NCBI RefSeq assembly: GCF_900090195.1
Contig: NZ_LT607803.1
Coordinates: 3,286,001-3,350,000 of the forward strand
Direction of reading: 5' to 3'
Length of the DNA: 64,000 bases
Origin: Variovorax sp. HW608
GTDB lineage: Bacteria > Pseudomonadota > Gammaproteobacteria > Burkholderiales > Burkholderiaceae_C
The position numbers and the translations under genes are program-made. This document shows positions 35,172-43,357 of the stretch, piece by piece. Every line of letters begins with the position of its first letter. Positions within the stretch are counted from its first letter, which is position 1. The notes under the pieces were generated by a model, which made no database searches, was not told the origin of the DNA, and saw only the letters and a program-made list of their open reading frames with translations.

Positions 35172-36281
35172 TCAGCGCTTGAAGCGCCCCTCGCTGATGA
35201 TCGACAGCTCGGCGTATTCGAGGCCCGAATGGTCCTGCGGTGAATAGCTCAGCTCCATCCCGCCGAGGTCGTAGTTGCGGATGCTTTCCAGCGCCGCCAT
35301 CACCTTGGCCCGCGTGGGCTTCGGCCCGGCGCGCCGCAGTGCCTCGACCAGCACCTTCGCCGAGGCGAAGCCCTCGAGCGCGGCCGGAGACACCTCGTTC
35401 TTTCCGCTGGCGCGTGCCAGCGCCAGGGCTTCCTTGACCATGGGCTGGCCGATCGAGCGTTCGTTGGGGAACACCTGGGTCACGATCACGCCGCCGCTCG
35501 CGTCGCCGAGTTCCTTGATGAACCCGGCGGAAGCATTGTTCGACAGCGTCACGACCTGCGCCGAGGAGCCTGCCGCGCGCAAAGCCTTGATGCCGTTGAC
35601 GACTGCCGTGCCCGAGCCGAGCCACACCACGGCCTGCGCATTGCCCGCCGTGATCTTCGGCACGATGGCCGCGTAGTCGGGCTTGTCGCGGTCGGCCGGC
35701 AGGACCACCAGCGGCGTCGCCTTGCCCTTGCTGAAGCCGGTCATGGCGCCCTCGAGAGCGTCCTTGCCGAAGGAATCGGACACATGCACCACCGCGATCC
35801 GCGTCATGCCGATGGTCAGCAGATGCTGGACCGCCTTTTCGGCCTCCCGCTGGTAGGTGGACCGCACGTTGAAGACGTGCCGCTGCAACGGCTTGTGCAG
35901 CGCCATGGCCCCGGTGGACGGGCCGATCAGCGCCACGTCGTACTTGTCGAGCCAAGGGATGATGGCCTGGGAATGCGGCGTGCCGCGGCTCATGAACAGC
36001 GCGACCACCTTCTTGTCCTCGATCAGCACGCGCGCATTCTCGGCGGCCCGCTGGACGTCGAAGCCGTCGTCCATGCGCAGGACCTCGATCTTCTCGCCAT
36101 TGATGCCGCCCTGCGCATTCACCGAGTCGATCAACAGCCTGGCGCCGGCAATGGTCTCGTTGACGCCGGCCGCCACCGAGCCCGTCATGCCGGCCGTCTG
36201 CCCGATCAGGATCTGGGCCGATGCGCCCAGGGCGCCGAAAGTCAGGACGCCTGCTGCAAGCAGTGCGCGGAGTGTCTTCAT
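35172..36281 (-). CDS. Branched-chain amino-acid-type ABC transporter substrate-binding protein
   Basis: A 369-residue periplasmic protein with a clear signal peptide (cleavage after GASA) and the Leu/Ile/Val-binding fold: ILIGQTAGMTGSVAAGVNET, GGINGEKIEVLRMDDGFDV and VVALFMSRGTPHSQAIIP. It is a lone receptor with no permease or ATPase next to it. It is convergent with the sulfatase operon. The ligand could be an aromatic or other small acid, and sequence does not decide. Confidence 0.9.
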   Translation of the reverse strand: MKTLRALLAAGVLTFGALGASAQILIGQTAGMTGSVAAGVNETIAGARLLIDSVNAQGGINGEKIEVLRMDDGFDVQRAAENARVLIEDKKVVALFMSRGTPHSQAIIPWLDKYDVALIGPSTGAMALHKPLQRHVFNVRSTYQREAEKAVQHLLTIGMTRIAVVHVSDSFGKDALEGAMTGFSKGKATPLVVLPADRDKPDYAAIVPKITAGNAQAVVWLGSGTAVVNGIKALRAAGSSAQVVTLSNNASAGFIKELGDASGGVIVTQVFPNERSIGQPMVKEALALARASGKNEVSPAALEGFASAKVLVEALRRAGPKPTRAKVMAALESIRNYDLGGMELSYSPQDHSGLEYAELSIISEGRFKR

Positions 36282-36437
36282 GGGTGGATTCCGGGTGGGG
36301 TGGATGAGCGAGGCAGACGTGGCGACGAATTTCCCATCCGCGTGCCGCCCACGCCCATCAGGGATTACCAGCGCCGCACCCCGGCGCAAGTGAAACTTTG
36401 CACGGATCGGCGCCTTGATTGAGTGAGTGCGCCGGCC

Positions 36438-37292
36438 TCAGTGCGTATGGAAGACAAGGGGACCCGGATTCGGCGCCGCCCCCAGCCCGCCGCCGTCCAG
36501 CCAGGATCGCGTGGTGCCGGCGGCGCGTTCGATCAACGCGGCACAGTGGTCATAGTCATAGGACGAGATTTCGAGCGGGCAGAGCGCGGGCACGACGCTG
36601 ATGCGGACCTGCGACGCGAAGTGCTCGATGTCCTGCACCAGCTGGCGCGCCACCACGAGGCTGAGGGCGTGGAGCGTGTGGCCGATCCAGCCGCGAGGCG
36701 GCGTCCGGACCGCGCAGGCAAAGCCGGCAGGCAGCACGACGACATCCGTCGCGCCCAGCCGCACCGCCGCCGCGATGGGCGTGTTGCTGCACACGCCGCC
36801 GTCCACCAGTTCGCGACCTTCGATCGCGATCGGCGGGAACACGCCCGGGATGGCGGCGCTCGCGAGGACGGCTTCGACCACCGGCCCGCGGGACAGCACG
36901 ACTTCATCGCCGGTCACGCGTTCGCTGGCCACGACATGCAATGGAAGACGGGTGTCCTCGATCGCCTGGTAGTCGAGCGAGCGCTGAAGCAGGCTGCGCA
37001 ACGCGCCGTTGTGCACCAGGTGCTCCTGGCGGCGCAACAGGATGCGGAACAACGACGTGAAGCTGAATGGCATCACGTCGCGGCGCCGGATGTTGCACCA
37101 CAGCGCCTGCAGGGCCGCAACACCCTCCGCATGCGGCGCGCCTGCGAAGTAGGCCGCGTTGATCGCCCCGGCCGAGGCACCGACGACGAAGTCCGGCCGA
37201 ACGCCGGCGCGAACCAGTTCGCGCAGCATCCCGACCTCCACGGCGCCCAGGCTGCCGCCGCCGGCGAATACGAAAGCGGTTCGAGTCGTCAT
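36438..37292 (-). CDS. Soluble patatin-like phospholipase
   Basis: A 284-residue patatin-fold hydrolase. Its Ser-Asp dyad is complete: oxyanion loop FAGGGSLGAVEVGML near residue 10, nucleophile elbow VGASAGAINAAYF and catalytic Asp in LVDGGVCSNTPI. There is no signal peptide, so it is cytoplasmic, unlike the patatin lipoprotein at 12.1-13.6 kb. The C-terminal 80 residues are rich in hydrophobic and Tyr residues. It stands alone on the minus strand. Confidence 0.88.
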   Translation of the reverse strand: MTTRTAFVFAGGGSLGAVEVGMLRELVRAGVRPDFVVGASAGAINAAYFAGAPHAEGVAALQALWCNIRRRDVMPFSFTSLFRILLRRQEHLVHNGALRSLLQRSLDYQAIEDTRLPLHVVASERVTGDEVVLSRGPVVEAVLASAAIPGVFPPIAIEGRELVDGGVCSNTPIAAAVRLGATDVVVLPAGFACAVRTPPRGWIGHTLHALSLVVARQLVQDIEHFASQVRISVVPALCPLEISSYDYDHCAALIERAAGTTRSWLDGGGLGAAPNPGPLVFHTH

Positions 37293-37491
37293 GGGCTTGC
37301 TCGCGGCAGATGGACGGGAGTGTCTACGCTATTTCGGGCAACCCGCCATGGTGGTTACGCGCGCCCCCCGCCCGCCGGGCGGGCCTTCGTGTCCAGGGTG
37401 CCGGCAACCCGCTCCTTCCCTTGATCTGCGTCATGGCGTGTTTCCGGTGCGACCCCATCATGCAACCTGCCTCCTGAACCGAAAGCCCACC

Positions 37492-37854
37492 GTGTCGAAC
37501 CCACCCACCAAGTACCGCGACCTGACGCAGACGGTCTCCGCCGGCCTTGCCAGCCTGCGCACCGGCACCCCCGAGGTCATGAAGAGCTTCAGCGAGCTCG
37601 GCCGGCATGCGACGTCGGAGGGCGCACTCGACCGCAAGACCAAGGAGCTGATCGCGCTGGCGCTCGGCGTGGCCGCACGATGCGATCCCTGCATCGGCTT
37701 CCACATGCAGACCCTCGTCAAGCTCGGCGTCACGCGGCAGGAGGTCGAAGAGACGCTCGGCGTGGCCACCTACATGGGGGGCGGCCCGTCGCTGATGTAT
37801 GCAGCGAGCGCGGTCGCGGCGTTCCAGGAGTTCTCGCAGGCGGCGGGTCGCTAG
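37492..37854 (+). CDS. AhpD-like carboxymuconolactone decarboxylase family protein
   Basis: A 120-residue single-domain protein. The AhpD-type redox motif C-x2-C-x3-H is seen in ARCDPCIGFHMQTLVKLGVT, preceded by KTKELIALALGVA. It is therefore likely to be a thiol-dependent peroxidase or alkylhydroperoxidase-type protein, since true decarboxylases lack the CxxC. The GTG start at 37492 fits the family N terminus and the Shine-Dalgarno sequence is weak. Confidence 0.87.
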   Translation: MSNPPTKYRDLTQTVSAGLASLRTGTPEVMKSFSELGRHATSEGALDRKTKELIALALGVAARCDPCIGFHMQTLVKLGVTRQEVEETLGVATYMGGGPSLMYAASAVAAFQEFSQAAGR

Positions 37855-38015
37855 ATCACGGCACGAGGGCCTTGGGGCCCCAGGGCCAACAAGCTGTCTG
37901 ATGTTTGTGCAGCAGCCTGCCGCACAAATTCGGGCTTCGATCAGGCCTTGGAAAGACTCTCAACGCTGTCGAGAGAATTGCCCTGGTCAAAGTCGCCAGC
38001 GGGTGGAGGCCTTCC

Positions 38016-39059
38016 TCACGCAATGAAGAACGTAGCGCGCCACTGGAGCGCACTCGGCCACTGGATCTCGAACCGGACGTGCACGACGCCGTCGTCCGTG
38101 GGTGCAATGTTGAGCACCGTCATGGTCGCAGCGCCGATGAACGGGTAGTCGAGCGGCTGCCCGCCCAACTCGCACACCGACATCTCCACGCGCGAGTGCC
38201 GATTGAGGACGCTGCGCCCGAACGGGAAGGCAATGTCGAACGTTCCCCAGCCCCAGCCGTCCCAGGTCCAGACCTGGAGCGGTCTCGCGATCGGGAAGGG
38301 ATTGTCGAGATTGGGACCCGGAATCGTGGCTGTGCCGGGGTAGGCGCTGCCGACGAGCGCCTTGAAGTACGGGAAGGGATCGCCCGGGTCCCCATAGAGG
38401 TTGTTGTAGACGCCGCCCAGGGTGGGCGCGCCCGCGGCAACGATCTGGTTTTCGGTGTAGCCGAGCTGGCTGAAGAGGTAGTAGATGAAGAGCAACGAGC
38501 AACCCGTGATCGCGTCCGGGCCGTCGTCCGTCTTGGCGATGTTGTTGACGAAGTCGTTGCGGGGGCTGTTCATCCACAAGTTGCTGTTGTCGAAACCGGC
38601 CGGCGGAAAACCGAGCCCGTTGATCGCCAGGAGGCGCGCTGCAAGAAAGCGCGAGAGTCCCTCCCCTTCGCTGCCCTCCGTGTTCGTTCCGTACCAGCCA
38701 CGTCCCTGTTCCCGCATGAATTGCTCGGTGATCTCCGAGACCAGCAGGTAGCGGCACACGTCGGCACCGCTGCTGCCGGGATTGAGCGTGACCGCCAGGT
38801 TGCCCCCGCCCAGCGACCAGGACGCGCCGCCGCCGTTCTGGGTGACTTGCACGGTGCAAGGAACGCGGTAATCCAGCGCGGGGTTGCCGAACAAGCCGGA
38901 CATCCAGTTGAAGTCGGCTTCGCTCGCCTGGATCAGGGCATTGGTGCGGGCCGGCTCCGGTCCGGCGGGGTTGGCTGCGGTTCGCTGCAGCGAGCTGTCG
39001 TAGGAAAACGAGTAGTGCGCGGTCGGGTTGCCGACCAGACCGGTGGTGATCTGAGCCAT
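38016..39059 (-). CDS. Unknown protein: degenerate metallopeptidase-like domain plus Trp/Gly-rich C-terminal domain
   Basis: A 347-residue protein I do not recognise. Residues about 1-255 contain DVCRYLLVSEITEQFMREQG and SEGEGLSRFLAARLL, which resemble the HExxH helix and the E-G-L-A/S helix of gluzincin peptidases. Ser and Glu replace both zinc histidines, so it is probably not a peptidase. Residues about 256-347 form a second domain, starting PLQVWTWDGWGWGTFDIAFP and ending ALQWRATFFIA. It is nearly the same as the whole protein encoded just upstream. No signal peptide is seen. GGAGG precedes the start. It is the last gene of a three-gene operon. Confidence 0.7.
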   Translation of the reverse strand: MAQITTGLVGNPTAHYSFSYDSSLQRTAANPAGPEPARTNALIQASEADFNWMSGLFGNPALDYRVPCTVQVTQNGGGASWSLGGGNLAVTLNPGSSGADVCRYLLVSEITEQFMREQGRGWYGTNTEGSEGEGLSRFLAARLLAINGLGFPPAGFDNSNLWMNSPRNDFVNNIAKTDDGPDAITGCSLLFIYYLFSQLGYTENQIVAAGAPTLGGVYNNLYGDPGDPFPYFKALVGSAYPGTATIPGPNLDNPFPIARPLQVWTWDGWGWGTFDIAFPFGRSVLNRHSRVEMSVCELGGQPLDYPFIGAATMTVLNIAPTDDGVVHVRFEIQWPSALQWRATFFIA

Positions 39060-39093
39060 CGCTTCTGCCTCCGCCTCTCGACGTCGCGCCGCG

Positions 39094-39366
39094 CTAGTCG
39101 ATGAAGAACGTCGCACGCCACTGCAGCGCGCTGTTCCAATCGATCTCGAAGCGCACGTGGAGCACCCCGTCGTCGCCGGGCGCAACGTTGTGCACGCGCA
39201 TGGTGGCAGCGCCGATGAACGGGAAGTCGAGCGGCTGACCCTGCGGCTGCGCAAGTTCGCAGATCGACACAACGCAATGCGAGTGGCGGTTGATCACCTG
39301 GGTCCCGAAAGGGAATGCGATGTCGAACGTGCCCCAGCCCCAGCCGTCCCATGTCCATACTTGCAT
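39094..39366 (-). CDS. Stand-alone copy of the Trp/Gly-rich domain (90 residues)
   Basis: A 90-residue protein that aligns along its full length with the last 92 residues of its downstream neighbour. Shared segments are QVWTWDGWGWGTFDIAFPFG, VINRHS versus VLNRHS, GQPLD(F/Y)PFIGAATM, DGVLHVRFEI and ALQWRATFFI(D/A). It has an ideal ribosome site (AAGGAGAAG). No cysteine pair, signal or membrane segment of note is present. It is probably a compact beta domain. Function is unknown. The tandem suggests a duplication in which one copy stays fused and one is free. Confidence 0.75.
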   Translation of the reverse strand: MQVWTWDGWGWGTFDIAFPFGTQVINRHSHCVVSICELAQPQGQPLDFPFIGAATMRVHNVAPGDDGVLHVRFEIDWNSALQWRATFFID

Positions 39367-39391
39367 GGCACTTCTCCTTCACCCGAATGGA

Positions 39392-39724
39392 TCAAGCGCG
39401 GCGAACCGGACCGCCGATCAGTTGTCCGCTTCCCGTTGGTGCCTTGGCGGCACCCTGCGGGCCCGGCGTGTGCTGCACGGGTCGGCCTTCGGCGATGCGG
39501 CGCTCCAGCGGGCTGACACCGGATGTCCGTGCGGGAATGTTCGCGGCGGCGCTCGGGACGTCGTGCCGGACAGGCAGGCCCTCGGCTGTACGGGGCGGCA
39601 CCTTCGGCGGCCCAGAGGTCCCGTGCAGAGGCAACCTGTGGCCACCGATCTCGAAAAACTCGGTGGTCACCGGCTCGGTCGCCAGCAGCTTGCCCGAATG
39701 TTCGGGTTCGTCGGGTTCATTCAT
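39392..39724 (-). CDS. Small Pro/Gly-rich, probably disordered protein leading the operon
   Basis: A 110-residue acidic-then-basic protein (MNEPDEPEHSGKLLATEPVT, FFEIGGHRLPLHG, GVSPLERRIAEGRPVQ, ending QLIGGPVRRA) with many Pro, Gly and Ala and few hydrophobic residues, so it is likely largely unstructured. GGAGG 8 bases before 39724 favours this ATG over one five codons earlier. It starts the operon, 25 bp before the 90-residue protein. No family is recognised. The short hydrophobic FFEIGGHRLPL segment could be a binding peptide. Confidence 0.65.
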   Translation of the reverse strand: MNEPDEPEHSGKLLATEPVTTEFFEIGGHRLPLHGTSGPPKVPPRTAEGLPVRHDVPSAAANIPARTSGVSPLERRIAEGRPVQHTPGPQGAAKAPTGSGQLIGGPVRRA

Positions 39725-39863
39725 GGGGTGCCTCCGCACGGAGATTGACCTTCGATGAGTCTACGCAGCGGGAAGCAGGTGTCATCGCCAAAACAAGTGA
39801 TGAGGAATTCGCACCGGGCGTGCGAACAAGCCCGGCGCGCCTTTCCGCTTGCGGCAACAGTTA

Positions 39864-39877
39864 GTTCCACATGGAAC
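39864..39877. promoter_or_regulatory. Palindromic operator, copy 1
   Basis: GTTCCA-CA-TGGAAC is a perfect 6-bp dyad with a 2-bp centre. It shares the GTTCCA...TGGAAC arms with the larger palindrome whose centre is exactly 100 bp downstream. Both lie in the 289-bp gap before the hydrolase / Bug / MarR cluster. The remainder of this gap shows no gene. Confidence 0.65.
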
Positions 39878-39958
39878 ATATAGTCCGGGTTTCGCACTCT
39901 AATGCGGCCCGCATCTTCAAAATAGATGGCGGTGTGTAGGGCAAACGCTAAGGCGCTC

Positions 39959-39982
39959 TAATGGTCCCATATGGAACCATTA
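39959..39982. promoter_or_regulatory. Palindromic operator, copy 2
   Basis: A 24-bp palindrome with arms TAATGGT(C)CCAT / ATGG(A)ACCATTA has one mismatched pair. It ends 31 bases before the hydrolase ATG, in promoter or leader position, so bound protein would repress. The MarR-type regulator encoded two genes downstream is the natural candidate ligand, because MarR dimers bind such A+T-rich near-palindromes. A GntR-type protein from elsewhere is the alternative. Confidence 0.7.
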
Positions 39983-40013
39983 GCGCTCATCAAAGCGTTC
40001 TTTCGAACCCCTC

Positions 40014-40952
40014 ATGCACCGGCCACCTCGCTCCCTCTTGTTTCCGTCCTGCTTTTACTCCGGCACAGAGACACACCCCGTCTATGTCGACCATTTGGCA
40101 GCCCAAGCGAACTGCGGCCGCGAACTGCCGGTGGTGATGCTGCATGGTGCCTTTCACACGGGGGTCGCCTATCTCGCGACGCCGGATGGCCGCCCCGGAT
40201 GGGCCTCTTTCTTCAGTCAGCGCGGCCACGACGTGTATGTGCCGGACTGGCCGGGACACGGCCGCTCTCCCGCGCGCGTGCCCCTGGCTCAGGTCTCCAC
40301 AAGAGAAGCTGCGGCCTCCTTGGCTGTGCTGATCGCCGCCGTCGGTCCAGCCATCGTTCTCGCCCATTCGGCTGCCGGCCCGATGGCCTGGTGGATCGCC
40401 GAGAACCATCCCGAATCGGTTGCAGCCGTCATCGGGATCGCACCGGGTCCGCCTGCCAACCTTCAGCAGCCCTTGCCTGCCGATCCCGAGGCCGTCGGTG
40501 CGCTGCGCTTTGATAGCCAGGCCGGTTGCCCTGTCTATTCAAGCCTCGAGCGGGCGAGGGAGGTGGGTTGCGCCTTCATTCAGGATTTCTGGGCCAATAG
40601 CCCGAGGTTTCCGAAGGATTCGATCGGGGCTTATTCGAAGTCCATCGTCCCGGAGAGCTCCCGGATTCTCAATGAACGCTTCAACATCGGCGGTGCGGGG
40701 CTCCGGCTGAAAAGTCCGGCGTTGGTGGCCGACCGGCCGATCCTGATCGTCACCGGCGACTGCGATCCGCGGCACCCACAGGCCGTCGACCAGCGCCTGG
40801 CGACCTTTCTCGGCGCCGATTTCCTGTGGCTTCCCGACGCGGGAGTGATCGGCAACGGCCACATGTTGATGATCGAAGAGAACAGCGACGAGATCGCGAC
40901 GCTGATCAGCCGCTGGATGCAGCGACGCCACCTCTCATCCACGAAAGCATGA
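40014..40952 (+). CDS. Alpha/beta-hydrolase
   Basis: A 312-residue alpha/beta-hydrolase. Early motifs are VVMLHGAFHTG (oxyanion HG) and YVPDWPGHGRS. The nucleophile elbow reads VLAHSAAGPMAWW, in place of the usual GxSxG, with serine near residue 123. The acid residue lies in LIVTGDCDPRHPQ, and the histidine in VIGNGHMLMIE. It is probably an esterase or lactonase. It is the first gene behind the twin operators and is followed 11 bp later by a Bug receptor. Confidence 0.82.
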   Translation: MHRPPRSLLFPSCFYSGTETHPVYVDHLAAQANCGRELPVVMLHGAFHTGVAYLATPDGRPGWASFFSQRGHDVYVPDWPGHGRSPARVPLAQVSTREAAASLAVLIAAVGPAIVLAHSAAGPMAWWIAENHPESVAAVIGIAPGPPANLQQPLPADPEAVGALRFDSQAGCPVYSSLERAREVGCAFIQDFWANSPRFPKDSIGAYSKSIVPESSRILNERFNIGGAGLRLKSPALVADRPILIVTGDCDPRHPQAVDQRLATFLGADFLWLPDAGVIGNGHMLMIEENSDEIATLISRWMQRRHLSSTKA

Positions 40953-40963
40953 AGGAGACACGG

Positions 40964-41974
40964 ATGAAAACCAAGACCACGGGCGGCGGTCCGACCCGCC
41001 GTGACATGCTCGCGACGATCGTCGCCTCAATGACAGCGGGAGCGCCGTTTGCGGCCCGCGCCCAGCAAGGCACCTACCCCAACCGCCCCATCCGCATCAT
41101 CGTGCCCTGGGCTGCCGGGGGCGGCGGCGATGTGCTCGTGCGCGCGATCACCCCGTCTCTTGCGCAGAGGCTCGGCCAGGCCGTGATCGTCGACAACCGC
41201 CCCGGTGCGATCGGAACCATCGGCAGCCAGATCGCAGCCCACAGCCTTCCCGACGGCTACACCCTTGTCTACGGCACGGCGGACTCGCACTCGATTGCGC
41301 CACACATCCTGAAGACCAGGCCCTACGATTCGAAGAAGGACTTCGTGGCCATCGCACCCATCGGGTTCACGCCGCTCACCTTGATCGTCCACGCGTCGAG
41401 TCCGGCAAAGACCTTTGAGCAGTTCCTGCGGATCGCGAGGAATGCGAAACAGCCGCCGACCTTCGGCTCCTGGGGGCAAGGCAGTTCGGGGCACATCACG
41501 ATGGAAGCCTTGAAGCAGGCGACGCACGTCAATCTGCTGCACATCCCGTACAACGGAACCGCGCCGCTCATCACGGCGCAACTGGCCGGGCAGGTGGACT
41601 GCGCCATCGTGCCCGTGCTGGTCGCGGAGCAGTACGTGCAGGCCGGCACGGTGCGCATGCTGGCGGTCACGGCGCGCGAAAGGCTGCCGAGCCAACCGAA
41701 CGTGCCGATCATGAAGGAGCTCGGCGTCGACATCGACATGGGCCCATGGCTCGGTTTCCTCGGGCCCGCGGGATTGCCGCCGGACATCGTGCAGAAGCTC
41801 AGCACTGCGATCACCGCATCGATCGCCGAACCTCAGGTCGCCGACGCCATGAAGAAGATGAGCATGGTGATGGACACGATGTCGTCCCCCGCCGCCTACC
41901 AGCGCTTCTGCGACAGCGAGTACGACCGCTGGGGGAAGTACATCCGCGCTGGCAAGGTCACCCTGGACCCGTAA
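40964..41974 (+). CDS. Bug-family tripartite tricarboxylate transporter receptor
   Basis: A 336-residue periplasmic receptor. A twin-arginine-like signal (TRRDMLATIVASMTAG, ending ARAQ) precedes RPIRIIVPWAAGGGGDVLVR, VIVDNRPGAIGTIGSQIAA, LPDGYTLVYGTADSHS and LLHIPYNGTAPLITAQLAG. It lies 11 bp after the hydrolase, so the pair probably imports and hydrolyses one ester or lactone. A strong hairpin follows before the MarR gene. Confidence 0.92.
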   Translation: MKTKTTGGGPTRRDMLATIVASMTAGAPFAARAQQGTYPNRPIRIIVPWAAGGGGDVLVRAITPSLAQRLGQAVIVDNRPGAIGTIGSQIAAHSLPDGYTLVYGTADSHSIAPHILKTRPYDSKKDFVAIAPIGFTPLTLIVHASSPAKTFEQFLRIARNAKQPPTFGSWGQGSSGHITMEALKQATHVNLLHIPYNGTAPLITAQLAGQVDCAIVPVLVAEQYVQAGTVRMLAVTARERLPSQPNVPIMKELGVDIDMGPWLGFLGPAGLPPDIVQKLSTAITASIAEPQVADAMKKMSMVMDTMSSPAAYQRFCDSEYDRWGKYIRAGKVTLDP

Positions 41975-42027
41975 CGGCGCGCCCCGCCCGACGCCCCCGC
42001 CGCCCGCTCGGTAAACTGCTCGCAGCG

Positions 42028-42044
42028 CCCGGCGGCCCGCCGGG
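42028..42044 (+). terminator. G+C-rich hairpin between Bug and MarR genes
   Basis: A perfect 8-bp stem (CCCGGCGG / CCGCCGGG) has a single-base loop, 53 bases after the Bug stop and 28 before the MarR start. There is no T-run. It may attenuate read-through into the regulator gene. Confidence 0.35.
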
Positions 42045-42071
42045 AGCGCCCAATGCACGACGCGCGCCACG

Positions 42072-42548
42072 ATGGAAAGCAACGACGACGCCCGGCTGAT
42101 CTTCGACAAGGTCACCATCCCTATCGCCTACAAGATGGGGTACATCACCAACAACTATCGCGAGCCGTCGTTCCGCGCCATCGAGTCCGAGTACGGCCTC
42201 GCGCGCCCCGAGACCTTGGTCCTGATCTTCCTCGCAGCCATGGACGGTTGTACCGCCAGCGAGATCTGCGAGCACTCGGGCCACCTGAAGAACAACATCA
42301 GCCGAGCCGTGACGGCACTCGAAGCCAAAGGGCTGGTGCGCCGCTCGCCATCCGCCGACGATATGCGGCGACAGCACCTCTACATCACGGCGAAGGGGCG
42401 GCAACTGCACGGGAAGTTCATGCCAAAACTGCTTTCCCGTGAGAGAGCCATGATGGCTTGTCTCACCAAGGGTGAATACGCGCTCTTCGAGGAACTGTTG
42501 CGGAAGATCTGCGCGAATGTTCCGAACTGGTGCGGCGAGTCCTTGTAA
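42072..42548 (+). CDS. MarR-family transcriptional regulator
   Basis: A 158-residue winged-helix protein. The recognition region reads TASEICEHSGHLKNNISRAV and TALEAKGLVRRSPSADDMRR, with wing HLYITAKGRQLH, and is flanked by dimerisation helices (LLSRERAMMACLTKGEYALF, EELLRKICANV). It follows the hydrolase/Bug pair in the same direction and ends next to the convergent livF gene. It is the likely repressor acting on the palindromes at 39.86 and 39.96 kb, by position and site type only. Confidence 0.88.
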   Translation: MESNDDARLIFDKVTIPIAYKMGYITNNYREPSFRAIESEYGLARPETLVLIFLAAMDGCTASEICEHSGHLKNNISRAVTALEAKGLVRRSPSADDMRRQHLYITAKGRQLHGKFMPKLLSRERAMMACLTKGEYALFEELLRKICANVPNWCGESL

Positions 42549-42557
42549 GCGACCGAT

Positions 42558-43352
42558 TCACCCACCAAGAAACATCCGCCCCACCTGCGCGTCGCCCCGC
42601 AGCGCGCTGCCCGCGCCGGCCAGCGCCACCCGCCCCGCCACGAGCACATACCCCACGTCGGCGAACTCCAGGCCCCGGGTTGCGTTCTGTTCGACCATCA
42701 CGATGGTCTTGCCGTCCACGTGCTGCAGCTCGCGCAGGATGCCGAACACCACGTCGATGAAGCGCGGCTCGAGACCGATCGAGGGTTCGTCGATCAAGAG
42801 CAGCTGCGGCTGCATGATCAGCGCCCGCGAGATCTCCAGCAGCCGCCGTTCGCCACCGGACAGCACGGCGGCACGCCGCGTGCGGCGCTCGCGCAGGATG
42901 GCGTAGCGCTCGAACACCTGCTCGGCGCGTTCGTGCGCCTCGTGCGGGCTGGGCAGCAGCCAGCCGCCCATCCAGAGGTTCTCCTCCACGGTCATGTCGG
43001 GGAAGACCGAGCTGTCCTGCAGCACGTAGGCGATGCCCGAATGCTGCAGCCGGCGGCTGGGCGGCAGCCGCGTGACGTCGGCGCCATCCATCTTGATGCT
43101 GCCGCTCATGATGTCGGCCAGGCCGAAGACCGAGTGCAGCACGGTGGACTTGCCGGCGCCGTTCGGTCCGATCAGGCACAGCGACTGGCCGCGCGCGACC
43201 CGCAGGCTCACGCCGTGCAGCACCTGCATCGCGCCGTATCCCGCGACCAGGCCGTCGATCGCCAGCAGCGGTTCGCCGCCGGCCAGCACATCGAGTTGCG
43301 CGACGCTCACAGGCGCGGGCGCGAGCTCGGCGAGCATCAGGGATTCGTCCAT
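42558..43352 (-). CDS. livF: Branched-chain amino-acid-type ABC transporter ATPase (LivF-type)
   Basis: A 264-residue ATP-binding protein with Walker A (LIGPNGAGKSTVLHSV), the ABC signature LSGGERRLLEISRAL and Walker B LLLIDEPSIGL. The ILREL...TIVMVEQNATRGLEFADVGYVL segment is typical of LivF. The start at 43352 gives an extra N-terminal stretch of about 30 residues (ELAPAPVSVAQLD) before the ATPase core. It is the last gene of the importer operon. Confidence 0.92.
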   Translation of the reverse strand: MDESLMLAELAPAPVSVAQLDVLAGGEPLLAIDGLVAGYGAMQVLHGVSLRVARGQSLCLIGPNGAGKSTVLHSVFGLADIMSGSIKMDGADVTRLPPSRRLQHSGIAYVLQDSSVFPDMTVEENLWMGGWLLPSPHEAHERAEQVFERYAILRERRTRRAAVLSGGERRLLEISRALIMQPQLLLIDEPSIGLEPRFIDVVFGILRELQHVDGKTIVMVEQNATRGLEFADVGYVLVAGRVALAGAGSALRGDAQVGRMFLGG

Positions 43353-43357
43353 GGTGC

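Noticed and set aside
37350..37390. G+C-rich hairpin before the AhpD-like gene as a terminator
   Set aside because: Stem is irregular, lacks a T-run and lies in a divergent gap where no transcript needs to end.
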